From: Prevotella sp902465605
GTDB lineage: Bacteria; Bacteroidota; Bacteroidia; Bacteroidales; Bacteroidaceae
Direction: 5' to 3'
DNA length: 64,000 nucleotides
Assembly (NCBI GenBank): GCA_902465605.1
Contig: CABQNT010000014.1
Coordinates: 1 to 64,000 of the forward strand
Positions within the stretch are counted from its first letter, which is position 1; every line of letters begins with the position of its first letter. Position numbers and translations under genes: made by a program. The notes under the pieces were generated by a model. It searched no databases, had not been told where the DNA came from, and worked only from the letters and a program-made list of their open reading frames with translations. Of the stretch, positions 34,806-42,712 are shown piece after piece.

Positions 34806-35567
34806 TTATCTTGTTGAATGAAGAAGTGCTTGTATCGTGTTTCTCACACGCCTTTCTGTTGTTACCTCCGTGGTCATTTCATCCTGACCCGCCATTCCCA
34901 TGTAGACGGATGGGTTATGGTATTCCATCTGGCTGTAAACACTTTCTCTGGCAGAAAAATGGAATTCTTTGACGAGGGTGCACTTGGCGATGTGTGCGAT
35001 GTTTGTTTCGTTGATGCCGCAACCAGCAAGAATGTTGATTCTTCCTTGTGCCCTGTCTTGCAATTGCTTTAACATTTCGATACCTTCTTCCGCAGTAGGC
35101 TGCTGTCCGGATGTCAGTATGCGGTCGAACCCAAGGTCTATCAGTTGTTCAAGAGCTTCGAAAGGATTCTTACATCGATCAAAGGCACGGTGGAAAGTCG
35201 TAGATATGCCTTTAGCATGCGATAAAAGTAGCTGGTTGTTTTCTATGTCAATGCCACCATCTTTGGTCAGGCAACCAAACACGACGCCATCTACACCCAG
35301 TTGTTTACAGATGTCAATGTCTGCCAACATACACTTGATGTCAAGCGGTGAGTATAGGAAATCGCCTCCACGTGGTCGGATGATCACATGCAGACGCGTT
35401 TTATTAAGGTGTTCTCTTGCCATCTTGATGTCACCATAAGAAGGCGTTGTGCCACCTTCTGGAATACCGGCGCACAGTTCAACACGGTTTGCACCACCAG
35501 CCTGAGCAGCCAAGCAACTCTCAACACTGTTCGCGCATATCTCGAATTGATAATCATTATCGCTCAT
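34806..35567 (-). CDS. cutC: Copper homeostasis protein CutC
   Basis: The 253-residue TIM-barrel protein begins FEICANSVESCLAAQAGGANRVELC (in part) and has GGTTPSYG, VIIRPRGGDFLYS, GVVFGCLTKDGGID, TTFHRAFDRC, FDRILTSGQQPTAEEG and ILAGCGIN, all CutC landmarks. The copper role comes from E. coli genetics; biochemical function is unsettled. A start 20 codons upstream (35627) would lie in a terminator hairpin, so MSDNDYQFE at 35567 was chosen. It is downstream of rpiB but separated by that terminator. Confidence 0.9.
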   Translation of the reverse strand: MSDNDYQFEICANSVESCLAAQAGGANRVELCAGIPEGGTTPSYGDIKMAREHLNKTRLHVIIRPRGGDFLYSPLDIKCMLADIDICKQLGVDGVVFGCLTKDGGIDIENNQLLLSHAKGISTTFHRAFDRCKNPFEALEQLIDLGFDRILTSGQQPTAEEGIEMLKQLQDRAQGRINILAGCGINETNIAHIAKCTLVKEFHFSARESVYSQMEYHNPSVYMGMAGQDEMTTEVTTERRVRNTIQALLHSTR

Positions 35568-35579
35568 CAGGATGTAGAT

Positions 35580-35624
35580 AGAAATATAAAACATCAAGAG
35601 AACCAATGAGGCTCTCCTGATGTT
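35580..35624 (-). terminator. Hairpin terminator between rpiB and cutC
   Basis: A 15-bp stem with two G-U pairs (35590-35604 with 35610-35624) is followed on the minus strand by TTATATTTC. It overlaps the earliest open ATG of cutC and argues against that start. Confidence 0.7.
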
Positions 35625-35628
35625 CACG

Positions 35629-36069
35629 TTATTGAATACGTATTTTTGCTATTCTGCGAGCATGTCTTCCACCTTCGAAATCGGTAGAGAAGAACTCGTC
35701 AAGAATCTTTCTTGTCGTCTCCTTGTCAACAAATCTTCCCGGCAGAACCAACACATTGGCATCATTATGGAGGCGAGTCAAGTGAGCAATCTCGGGTGAC
35801 CAAGCCAGTCCGGCACGTATTCCTTGATGCTTGTTGAGTGTCATGCTCATTCCTTCTCCCGATCCACACACCCCGATACCGGGATAGACGTCACCCTGCT
35901 CAATGGCATTGGCTAAGGCATGGGCGTGATCGGGGTAATCACAAGAAGCTGTGCTGTTGGTACCATAGTCTTTGTATGCAATACCTTTCTCTTCAAGGTA
36001 TTGCTTGATAAACTCTTTTATTTCATAGCCAGCATGATCACATGCGAGGCCAACTGTCTTGATTTCCAT
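35629..36069 (-). CDS. rpiB: Ribose-5-phosphate isomerase B
   Basis: The 146-residue enzyme interconverts ribose 5-phosphate and ribulose 5-phosphate. RpiB signatures: LACDHAGYEIKEFIK, CDYPDHAHALA, GIGVCGSGEGMSMTLNKHQGIRAGL (in part; the catalytic Cys is in VCGSGEG) and NDANVLVLPGRF. Normal length. It follows transketolase by about 8 bases on the same strand, so the two form a non-oxidative pentose phosphate operon. Confidence 0.95.
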   Translation of the reverse strand: MEIKTVGLACDHAGYEIKEFIKQYLEEKGIAYKDYGTNSTASCDYPDHAHALANAIEQGDVYPGIGVCGSGEGMSMTLNKHQGIRAGLAWSPEIAHLTRLHNDANVLVLPGRFVDKETTRKILDEFFSTDFEGGRHARRIAKIRIQ

Positions 36070-36076
36070 GACAAAA

Positions 36077-38098
36077 TTATTCCGATAGATATTCTTTTAC
36101 CTGTTTGTACACATTTTCAGCTGTGAAGCCTAACTTCTCGTCCAACACCTTATAAGGTGCAGAATAGCCGAAACTCTCAAGTCCAAAGACTTTTCCATTG
36201 GCTCCAACCAGGCCTTGTAAGGTAACCGGTAATCCTGCTGTGAGGCCGAAAATCTTCGCATCTTTCGGAAGAATGGACTCTTGATATTCTTTGCTTTGAC
36301 GACGGAACAACCCTTCAGACGGCACACTGACAATGCGAGTTTTGATGTTGTCGTTTCTCAATAATTTTGCACCGGCTACCAAAGTTGACACTTCTGAACC
36401 GCTGGCCAACAAGATAACGTCATATTGTTCGTCGCTGCCAGCAACGATGTATGCGCCTTTACGTGCTTCTTGGTAGTTGTTTCCTTCGGGCAAACTCTCA
36501 ATGGCTTGTCGTGAAAGAATAAGTGCCGTAGGTGTATCCATGTTTTCCATGGCCATTTGCCAACAAACTGTTGTCTCTTCAACATCGGCAGGACGAAATA
36601 CTCTGACGGAATCTTTTCCATGATGGTTCTTTAACTTTTCCATCAATCTGATTTGTGCTTCCTGCTCTACAGGCTCATGGGTAGGACCATCTTCACCAAC
36701 ACGGAATGCGTCGTGCGACCAAATGAACTTGATGGGAACTTCCATCAACGCGGCCAAACGAGCGGCCGGCTTCTGATAATCCGAGAAGACAAAGAAGGTT
36801 CCACAAGCAGGAATCACGCCGCCATGCAGGTACATGCCAATGCACATGCAGGTCATGGTAAGCTCACTGACGCCAGCTTGGAAGAAAGCACCGCTGAAAT
36901 CACCTTTTACCATGCTCTGAGTTTTCTTCAAGAAACCATCTGTTTTGTCCGAATTGGATAGGTCGGCAGACGAACAAACCATGTTAGGAACCTGTTCAGC
37001 CAGTATACTCAGGCATACTGATGAAGCAGCGCGGGTGGCCTGTCCTGGCTTTTGTTCAACCTTGCTCCAATCAATTTGGGGAGCATTACCAGAGAACCAG
37101 TCTTGCATTTGTGCCGACAACTCTGGATTTTTCTCAGCCCATGCCTTTTCTTCTGCATGACGTTTGGCAACCATCTCTCGCAGTTCGTTCTGGCGTTTGT
37201 CGTACAATGCTTGGACTTCTTGGAAGATTTCGAAAGGATTATCGAGGTTTCCGCCCAGATGAAGCACTGTTTTAGTGTAAGCATCACCGCCAAGTGGGGC
37301 ACCGTGTGTTTTCACATTTCGCTCGTAGCTGCTGCCATCAGCTTTCAAAGCTCCCTTACCCATGGTGGTCTTGCCAATGATGAGCGTGGGGCGGTGTTGT
37401 TCCGTCAGGGCTGAGTCCAATGCCTGACGAATCTCAGTAATATCATTACCGTTGATGGTCAATACGTTCCATCCCCATGATTGATATTTCATTGCGGTAT
37501 CTTCTTGCGTTACCGCATCACAATCAGTCGAGAGCTGAATGTCGTTAGAGTCGTAGAACATGATGAGATTGTTCAGTCCCAACGCACCTGCCAACCTGCC
37601 TGTTCCTTGGGAAATCTCTTCTTGGATGCCACCATCCGATATATATGCATATATCTTATGTTGCATCATGGTTTTTCCAAGCTTGGCTTCCAGGAACTTT
37701 TCCGCCACAGCTGCACCGGCAGCGAAGGTGTGTCCTTGACCTAAAGGCCCAGATGTGTTTTCTATTCCACGTGTGACGTCCCGTTCAGGGTGGCCCGTTG
37801 TTGGTGAATCCCACTGTCTGAAATTCTTCAATTCATCAATCGTATATTTACCTTGCAAGGCAAGTGTGGCGTAAAGCATGGGCGACATGTGACCCGGGTC
37901 AAGATAACAACGGTCTCTTCCAGCCCAAGTTGCATCGTCTGGATCGTACACTAAGTATTCTGAAAATAGCACGTTAATAAAATCAGCACCGCCCATAGCA
38001 CCTCCTGGGTGGCCAGAGTTTGCCTTTTCTACCATGGAGACAGCAAGAATTCTGATGTTGTCTGCCGCACGGTTCATAGTTTTTAAGTCATTCATCAT
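36077..38098 (-). CDS. tkt: Transketolase
   Basis: The 673-residue thiamine-diphosphate enzyme moves two-carbon units between sugar phosphates in the pentose phosphate pathway. The N-terminal substrate loop VEKANSGHPGGAMG, ISDGGIQEEISQG (the TPP region) with MFYDSNDIQLS, the pyrimidine-domain FSDYQKPAARLAALM and the C-terminal GLESFGYSAPYKVLDEKLG are all present. Length is usual. Start at either of two adjacent ATG codons. Promoter box about 70 bases upstream; rpiB is cotranscribed. Confidence 0.96.
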   Translation of the reverse strand: MMNDLKTMNRAADNIRILAVSMVEKANSGHPGGAMGGADFINVLFSEYLVYDPDDATWAGRDRCYLDPGHMSPMLYATLALQGKYTIDELKNFRQWDSPTTGHPERDVTRGIENTSGPLGQGHTFAAGAAVAEKFLEAKLGKTMMQHKIYAYISDGGIQEEISQGTGRLAGALGLNNLIMFYDSNDIQLSTDCDAVTQEDTAMKYQSWGWNVLTINGNDITEIRQALDSALTEQHRPTLIIGKTTMGKGALKADGSSYERNVKTHGAPLGGDAYTKTVLHLGGNLDNPFEIFQEVQALYDKRQNELREMVAKRHAEEKAWAEKNPELSAQMQDWFSGNAPQIDWSKVEQKPGQATRAASSVCLSILAEQVPNMVCSSADLSNSDKTDGFLKKTQSMVKGDFSGAFFQAGVSELTMTCMCIGMYLHGGVIPACGTFFVFSDYQKPAARLAALMEVPIKFIWSHDAFRVGEDGPTHEPVEQEAQIRLMEKLKNHHGKDSVRVFRPADVEETTVCWQMAMENMDTPTALILSRQAIESLPEGNNYQEARKGAYIVAGSDEQYDVILLASGSEVSTLVAGAKLLRNDNIKTRIVSVPSEGLFRRQSKEYQESILPKDAKIFGLTAGLPVTLQGLVGANGKVFGLESFGYSAPYKVLDEKLGFTAENVYKQVKEYLSE

Positions 38099-38168
38099 GT
38101 TATGGTTATAATATTAGTATTTTCGATGTAAGTATAATTTAAGGTATACAGATATAATGTATACACTT

Positions 38169-38177
38169 GCAAAGATA
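38169..38177 (-). promoter_or_regulatory. Promoter -7 element for tkt-rpiB
   Basis: TATCTTTGC on the minus strand; leader about 65 bases. Confidence 0.55.
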
Positions 38178-38227
38178 GCATATTGATTTGAGAATAGCGA
38201 TTGAATGTCAACGTTTTTACATCATTT

Positions 38228-38261
38228 TTTGTCGTTTGTGATTTATTATCACTATATTTGC
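38228..38261 (+). promoter_or_regulatory. Promoter of the mannose-1-phosphate guanylyltransferase gene
   Basis: TTTG at 38228-38231, a 21-base spacer and TATATTTGC at 38253-38261. The leader is about 20 bases. Confidence 0.65.
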
Positions 38262-38286
38262 ATGAGAAAACAATATTTGGTTATAT

Positions 38287-39354
38287 ATGGAAAAGACGCA
38301 CAACCATTTGGTTATTATGGCAGGTGGAGTAGGGAGCCGCTTTTGGCCCATGAGCACAAGCGATAAACCTAAGCAGTTTATTGATGTGTTAGGAGTTGGC
38401 AAATCGCTTTTGCAACTCACTTTGGATAGATTCAGTGGACTATGTTCTCCCGATCACGTTTGGATTTTGACCAATAAGAAATATTTTCATCTGGTGCGTC
38501 AACAACTTCCTGATGTCCCCGTTGAAAACATCCTTCAGGAGCCCATGCGCCGTAACACAGCACCCTGCATAGCATACGTTAGCTGGCGTATCAAGTCGTG
38601 TGACCCACAAGCTAACATCGTTGTGACGCCCAGCGACCATGTTGTCACTAATGGAGTTGAATTCCAAAGAGTCATCAAATCTTGTCTAACTTTTGCCAAC
38701 GAAACAGATGCCATCATCACGTTGGGAATGAAACCCAACAGACCTGAAACGGGATACGGATATATCCAAGCTGATTTAACTTCCAGTTCGTTGCGTAACA
38801 AAGAACTTTTCAGGGTAGACAGATTTAGGGAAAAACCAGATTTACAGACAGCACAAGAATATATCGAGCAGAGCAATTTCTTTTGGAATGCCGGCATTTT
38901 TATTTGGAACGTCAAAACAATCGTCAATGCCTTCAGGGTATATGTGCCAGCAATGGCCAAGATTTTTGAGAGCATGATGGATATCTATGGCACCAAAGAA
39001 GAACAAAACATCATCGATGAACGATATGGTGCGTGTGAAAACATCTCTGTAGACTATGCGATTTTAGAGAAATCTGAAGAAATCTTTGTGTGTCCAGCAG
39101 AGTTTGGATGGAGTGACTTGGGTACCTGGAGTTCGCTGCTTCAGCAAACCAAGCGCGATCTGTACGGCAATGGTATCATCGGAGAGAATATTTCTTTGTA
39201 TGACACTCATAATTGCATCGTACATGCTACACAGGCCAAACAAGTTGTCATCCAAGGACTTGATGATTGCATTGTAGCCGAAAAAGATGGTGTCTTATTG
39301 ATTTGTAAGTTGGCAGAAGAGCAACGCATCAAACAATTTTCTGGAGAAAATTAA
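38287..39354 (+). CDS. manC: Mannose-1-phosphate guanylyltransferase
   Basis: The 355-residue nucleotidyltransferase makes GDP-mannose for glycans. The N-terminal signature LVIMAGGVGSRFWPMSTSDKPKQF (in part), VTPSDHVV, GYGYIQAD, REKPD, FWNAGIFIWNV and FGWSDLGTWSSL are the standard motifs. It lacks the C-terminal phosphomannose isomerase domain of bifunctional enzymes; the length fits the single-function form. It is convergent with a glycosyltransferase gene. Confidence 0.93.
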   Translation: MEKTHNHLVIMAGGVGSRFWPMSTSDKPKQFIDVLGVGKSLLQLTLDRFSGLCSPDHVWILTNKKYFHLVRQQLPDVPVENILQEPMRRNTAPCIAYVSWRIKSCDPQANIVVTPSDHVVTNGVEFQRVIKSCLTFANETDAIITLGMKPNRPETGYGYIQADLTSSSLRNKELFRVDRFREKPDLQTAQEYIEQSNFFWNAGIFIWNVKTIVNAFRVYVPAMAKIFESMMDIYGTKEEQNIIDERYGACENISVDYAILEKSEEIFVCPAEFGWSDLGTWSSLLQQTKRDLYGNGIIGENISLYDTHNCIVHATQAKQVVIQGLDDCIVAEKDGVLLICKLAEEQRIKQFSGEN

Positions 39355-39437
39355 ATAAATAGGGGAGTCATGTTGATGCATGCCATGATTGCTCCATTCA
39401 TTTTGATGAACACCTATTATATAGAGTGGTGGATTTA

Positions 39438-40616
39438 TCAGTAATTTTTGAAGTAAAAATTGTGCAAAAAGCTCTTCACTAACAATTTTCTTCCGAGCTT
39501 CGCTACACCGTAGCCTGTGTTGGTTGCAGTGTTGTTGTATTGTTCTACGGCTGCCTCCAACCGAGCAACTATCATCATTTTGGCGCCATTTTCCCAAGTA
39601 CGAAATTCCGTATTTTCCGTATATTGATGACTAAAAGCAATCAGCTGGTCCATGTTGAAGCTATCAGATTTGATTCCAGCCCCTTCCAACATGGCCTCAT
39701 GAGCATTGCACTCTTGTTCGACATGGACAGGTACCATCATCGCAGGCTTACCCATATACATGGCCTCGCATACCGATTCAAAGCCACCAGTTGTTGCATA
39801 AGCCTTACAATTGGCCAGATAATATAGAAATTTCTGATCGTCAATGCGATGAAAAGTCAGTGTGTCATCAATTTGAGTGGTTTCATCCGCATCCTTTTTG
39901 TCCCAGAAAAAGTGCAACGAGATGTCCCGATGATTGGCATGCCACTGCATCACCGAGTCGCTGAACCCAGCATTGATGATATAGCCTGTCATGTAATCAC
40001 CCTTACTTCTTTGGATCTTCAGTGCCTCATCACGTAATAAGGGTGGTACCACAGATAAGTTTTCTTCATCGTAGTCACCAGTTTTCCTGAACGACAGACC
40101 TAACTTACGTGTGGCACCCAGGCATGTTGCTCGCGTAAATGCCAACATGAGTTTTTGGCTGACTTTATGTTTTTTTGGGAAAGGATAGGATGGATGCAAA
40201 AACATGTACTGATGACCGATGCACACTTCTGGTATGCCGGGCCGAAAAAGAAAACAGGTTAATCCTGTGAGAACTTCATAAAAATTGACGATCAGGTCGG
40301 CATCACTCGATTGGATGTGCTCATGAAGATATCGAATGCTCGACAGATATTTTGGCGATTTAAAAATGTTGTAGATGATAGATCGAGTAAGTCCTACCTT
40401 CTGGTTTGCTTTTGACGGTAGAAAGTTTGGGCTGAGGAAGCCAAAGACAGGGGCTTGTGTTCGATGAAGAAAGAAGGAGGGTACTTCTCTTGACCGACTT
40501 CTACCGACAAGTATCTCGGTTACTTTGTGACCACAATCACGCAGTGCTTTCTCAAGAGTCAAGGCTTGTGTCAGATGTCCTCTGCCTTCACCTTGTACAA
40601 TGAATATGACTTTCAT
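39438..40616 (-). CDS. Glycosyltransferase, MurG/UDP-glucuronosyltransferase-like (GT-B)
   Basis: The 392-residue protein starts MKVIFIVQGEGRGHLTQALT, the glycine loop typical of the GT-B family that includes MurG. The C-terminal nucleotide-sugar site reads FLYYLANCKAYATTGGFESVCEAMYMGKPAMMVPVHVEQ (in part; about 305-345), where GGFESVCEAM and the glutamate contact the donor. There is no signal peptide. It may glycosylate a lipid or surface glycan; the donor is unknown. The open frame runs 87 codons further upstream, but those are not conserved and contain the promoter box. Confidence 0.85.
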   Translation of the reverse strand: MKVIFIVQGEGRGHLTQALTLEKALRDCGHKVTEILVGRSRSREVPSFFLHRTQAPVFGFLSPNFLPSKANQKVGLTRSIIYNIFKSPKYLSSIRYLHEHIQSSDADLIVNFYEVLTGLTCFLFRPGIPEVCIGHQYMFLHPSYPFPKKHKVSQKLMLAFTRATCLGATRKLGLSFRKTGDYDEENLSVVPPLLRDEALKIQRSKGDYMTGYIINAGFSDSVMQWHANHRDISLHFFWDKKDADETTQIDDTLTFHRIDDQKFLYYLANCKAYATTGGFESVCEAMYMGKPAMMVPVHVEQECNAHEAMLEGAGIKSDSFNMDQLIAFSHQYTENTEFRTWENGAKMMIVARLEAAVEQYNNTATNTGYGVAKLGRKLLVKSFLHNFYFKNY

Positions 40617-40644
40617 TTTTTTCTGTGTTATCTTATTTTGCTTA

Positions 40645-40652
40645 CAAAAATA
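40645..40652 (-). promoter_or_regulatory. Promoter -7 element for the glycosyltransferase
   Basis: TATTTTTG on the minus strand, about 29 bases before the start. Confidence 0.45.
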
Positions 40653-40761
40653 AAGGAGAATTGTTACAAAACAGTGTAAAAACGATAACATTTCATAGAA
40701 AAAAAAGAACGATTTAAATTCTACTATGCTGATAAATTGATATTTAAATATGATGTGCGTC

Positions 40762-42429
40762 CTACATCGATATATTCTTAACGCGCTTCTCAAATTCACT
40801 GCGGTCGCAAAGGGCTTTTTTCTTGATACGGGCACGATAATTATAGATAGAATTAGGTGAATAATTGAGGAATTCAGCAATGCGGGAACTCTCCTCTATG
40901 CCGAGTCGTATGAGCGCAAAGATGCGCAGGTCGGTAGTCAGCTGTCCGCCGTGTGCAATGTGGATACGATGTTCGGGTTGGAGCAACGCATTGAAATCAT
41001 TGACAAAATTGGGAAAAAGATGAAGAAAGACGGTATCGAAATTATAGAATAATTCGTTCAGCTCATTGGATTTGAGCTCGTCGGTCTCCGTCATTTTCAG
41101 CAAGTCGTTATATTGTCTGGCCTTGAGCTTTCTATTGACTTTGATGCGGTAGTTATCGAGTTTGTCGATATATTCGGAACACGTGGAAAGAAATTTTCCT
41201 ATGTACTCGTCTTTCATCTTGTTGGCATCGGAAAGCTGATGATTGGTAGATGAAAGGAGCGTATTAGCATTGGAAAGTTGCTCGTTGAGTATTTCCAATC
41301 GATTGTTGATGCTTTTCAATTCGTTTCTAGCCTTGGCAAGCTGTGTCCGTTTGTGTTGAACATAGAAGATGATGCCGAGCAGAATAATGGAAAGAAGGCT
41401 GACAACAACGATGAGTAACATGAGATGGTGGTTGGCACTTTGCAGACTGTCGCGGTAGTTGTTGTTGATGAGTGTCAGGATGGGCGAAACAAGCCAGCCA
41501 CGCATGTGCGTGCTGAAATGGGAAACGCAAGTCCACGAGAAATCCATATACTGATAGGCTCTGTCGTTATCGCCATCCTCACTGAGCAGATTGGCGAGAT
41601 TCCACAGAGAACTCTGGTCCATGACAGCACTGTTAATGTCGCACAGGGCCGATATAGCCAGCCAACGTTTCTGCTCATCACGGTTTTTCATCTTCCGGTA
41701 GATCTCCGCGCGGAAGAAAGCCATGATAGCATAGTCGTGGGTACCGTAGCTAACCTGTTTTTCCCATAGGGTAGATGTTTTCAGTGCCTCTTGATATCGC
41801 TCGCTGTTGTTGAGTCTTTCGGTCTTTCTCCATAAATATGGAATAGAATTGTGGGGGGCGATGGCATTGAGAGAATCACTGTATCGGTCGACAAGATGAT
41901 AATATTGCTGCTCAACCTGTGAATCTTTTGAAAAGAAAGCTAAATCCCCATAGAAATGACTGCCTACGAAATAATAGTTGATGCGATCCTCCCTGCTAAG
42001 CCGGTCAAGAGGAATCTGCTGAAAATGGAATATGGCCTCGTTGTAAAATCCAGAGAGTCCATACTGATTAGCCAACAGCAGCCGACGATTGTTAAGAAGG
42101 TCTTTGCGCTTCAATGCTTTGGCTAATTCCAGTCCGCGACCAAGCCATACCAGCGCAGAGTCATTGCTGTAGGAGTAATATTCACGATACAATCCGTCCG
42201 CCAACTCATAGCGTGCTTGAAGATTGCTCATGCCCTCATACTGTCGGCGTAAAACAGAAAGGCGATGTTCTTTGGCCTTGATATGTTGTTGTGAATTTTT
42301 GATGGAGCGGTCTAAAAGTGAATAGAGCTCGTTAAGAGAAAGCCGTGTCTCGGAACGATTGGATTGCGCCATAGAAGATTCCTGGGACAAAGCGAAGATA
42401 AAAAATAAGAGTAAAAGTCTTATTCTCAT
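40762..42429 (-). CDS. DUF6377-type membrane-spanning transcriptional regulator
   Basis: The 555-residue protein has a signal peptide (1-21), helical TPR-like repeats (about 60-320) outside the cytoplasm, one transmembrane segment (LMLLIVVVSLLSIILLGIIF at about 337-356), a coiled coil rich in Leu, Asn and Gln (about 365-405), and a cytoplasmic C-terminus ending in a helix-turn-helix-like block (LGIEESSRIAEFLNYSPNSI, then YRARIKKKAL). This arrangement matches the DUF6377 family, which lacks kinase and phosphate-acceptor domains. It is divergent from susC and likely regulates that locus upon sensing sugar or envelope signals. The sensing mechanism is inferred. Confidence 0.85.
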   Translation of the reverse strand: MRIRLLLLFFIFALSQESSMAQSNRSETRLSLNELYSLLDRSIKNSQQHIKAKEHRLSVLRRQYEGMSNLQARYELADGLYREYYSYSNDSALVWLGRGLELAKALKRKDLLNNRRLLLANQYGLSGFYNEAIFHFQQIPLDRLSREDRINYYFVGSHFYGDLAFFSKDSQVEQQYYHLVDRYSDSLNAIAPHNSIPYLWRKTERLNNSERYQEALKTSTLWEKQVSYGTHDYAIMAFFRAEIYRKMKNRDEQKRWLAISALCDINSAVMDQSSLWNLANLLSEDGDNDRAYQYMDFSWTCVSHFSTHMRGWLVSPILTLINNNYRDSLQSANHHLMLLIVVVSLLSIILLGIIFYVQHKRTQLAKARNELKSINNRLEILNEQLSNANTLLSSTNHQLSDANKMKDEYIGKFLSTCSEYIDKLDNYRIKVNRKLKARQYNDLLKMTETDELKSNELNELFYNFDTVFLHLFPNFVNDFNALLQPEHRIHIAHGGQLTTDLRIFALIRLGIEESSRIAEFLNYSPNSIYNYRARIKKKALCDRSEFEKRVKNISM

Positions 42430-42624
42430 GACGATTAAATATAATTAATAGGCATACAAATATACCATATTTTTCAATTGCAACAAACATTTTACGCTGT
42501 TTTATGATGCTTTTAAACTGTAAAGAACAAAATCATTTCTATATTAAAACATCTGAATATAAAACACAACACATTGTATATCAATAATATATCATTTTTC
42601 ACCATACAGAATTATCCACATTGA

Positions 42625-42632
42625 TACCTTTG
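42625..42632 (+). promoter_or_regulatory. Promoter -7 element for the susC operon
   Basis: TACCTTTG lies about 80 bases before the susC start, with no good -33 match. A poor -33 suits an activated promoter. The 42430-42712 gap holds nothing else recognised. Confidence 0.5.
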
Positions 42633-42712
42633 TATGTAGACAAAGCTTGATTCTATTAATTAAATTTGCAAAACGAAACTTAAACATCTGTCAATAACTA
42701 AAAACATTTAGA

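Noticed and set aside
35568..35627. Upstream start for CutC
   Set aside because: It would be encoded in a terminator hairpin and precedes the conserved N-terminus by 20 residues.
40617..40880. N-terminal extension of the glycosyltransferase
   Set aside because: 87 codons with no similarity; they cross the promoter box and the 3' end of the divergent region's neighbour gene.
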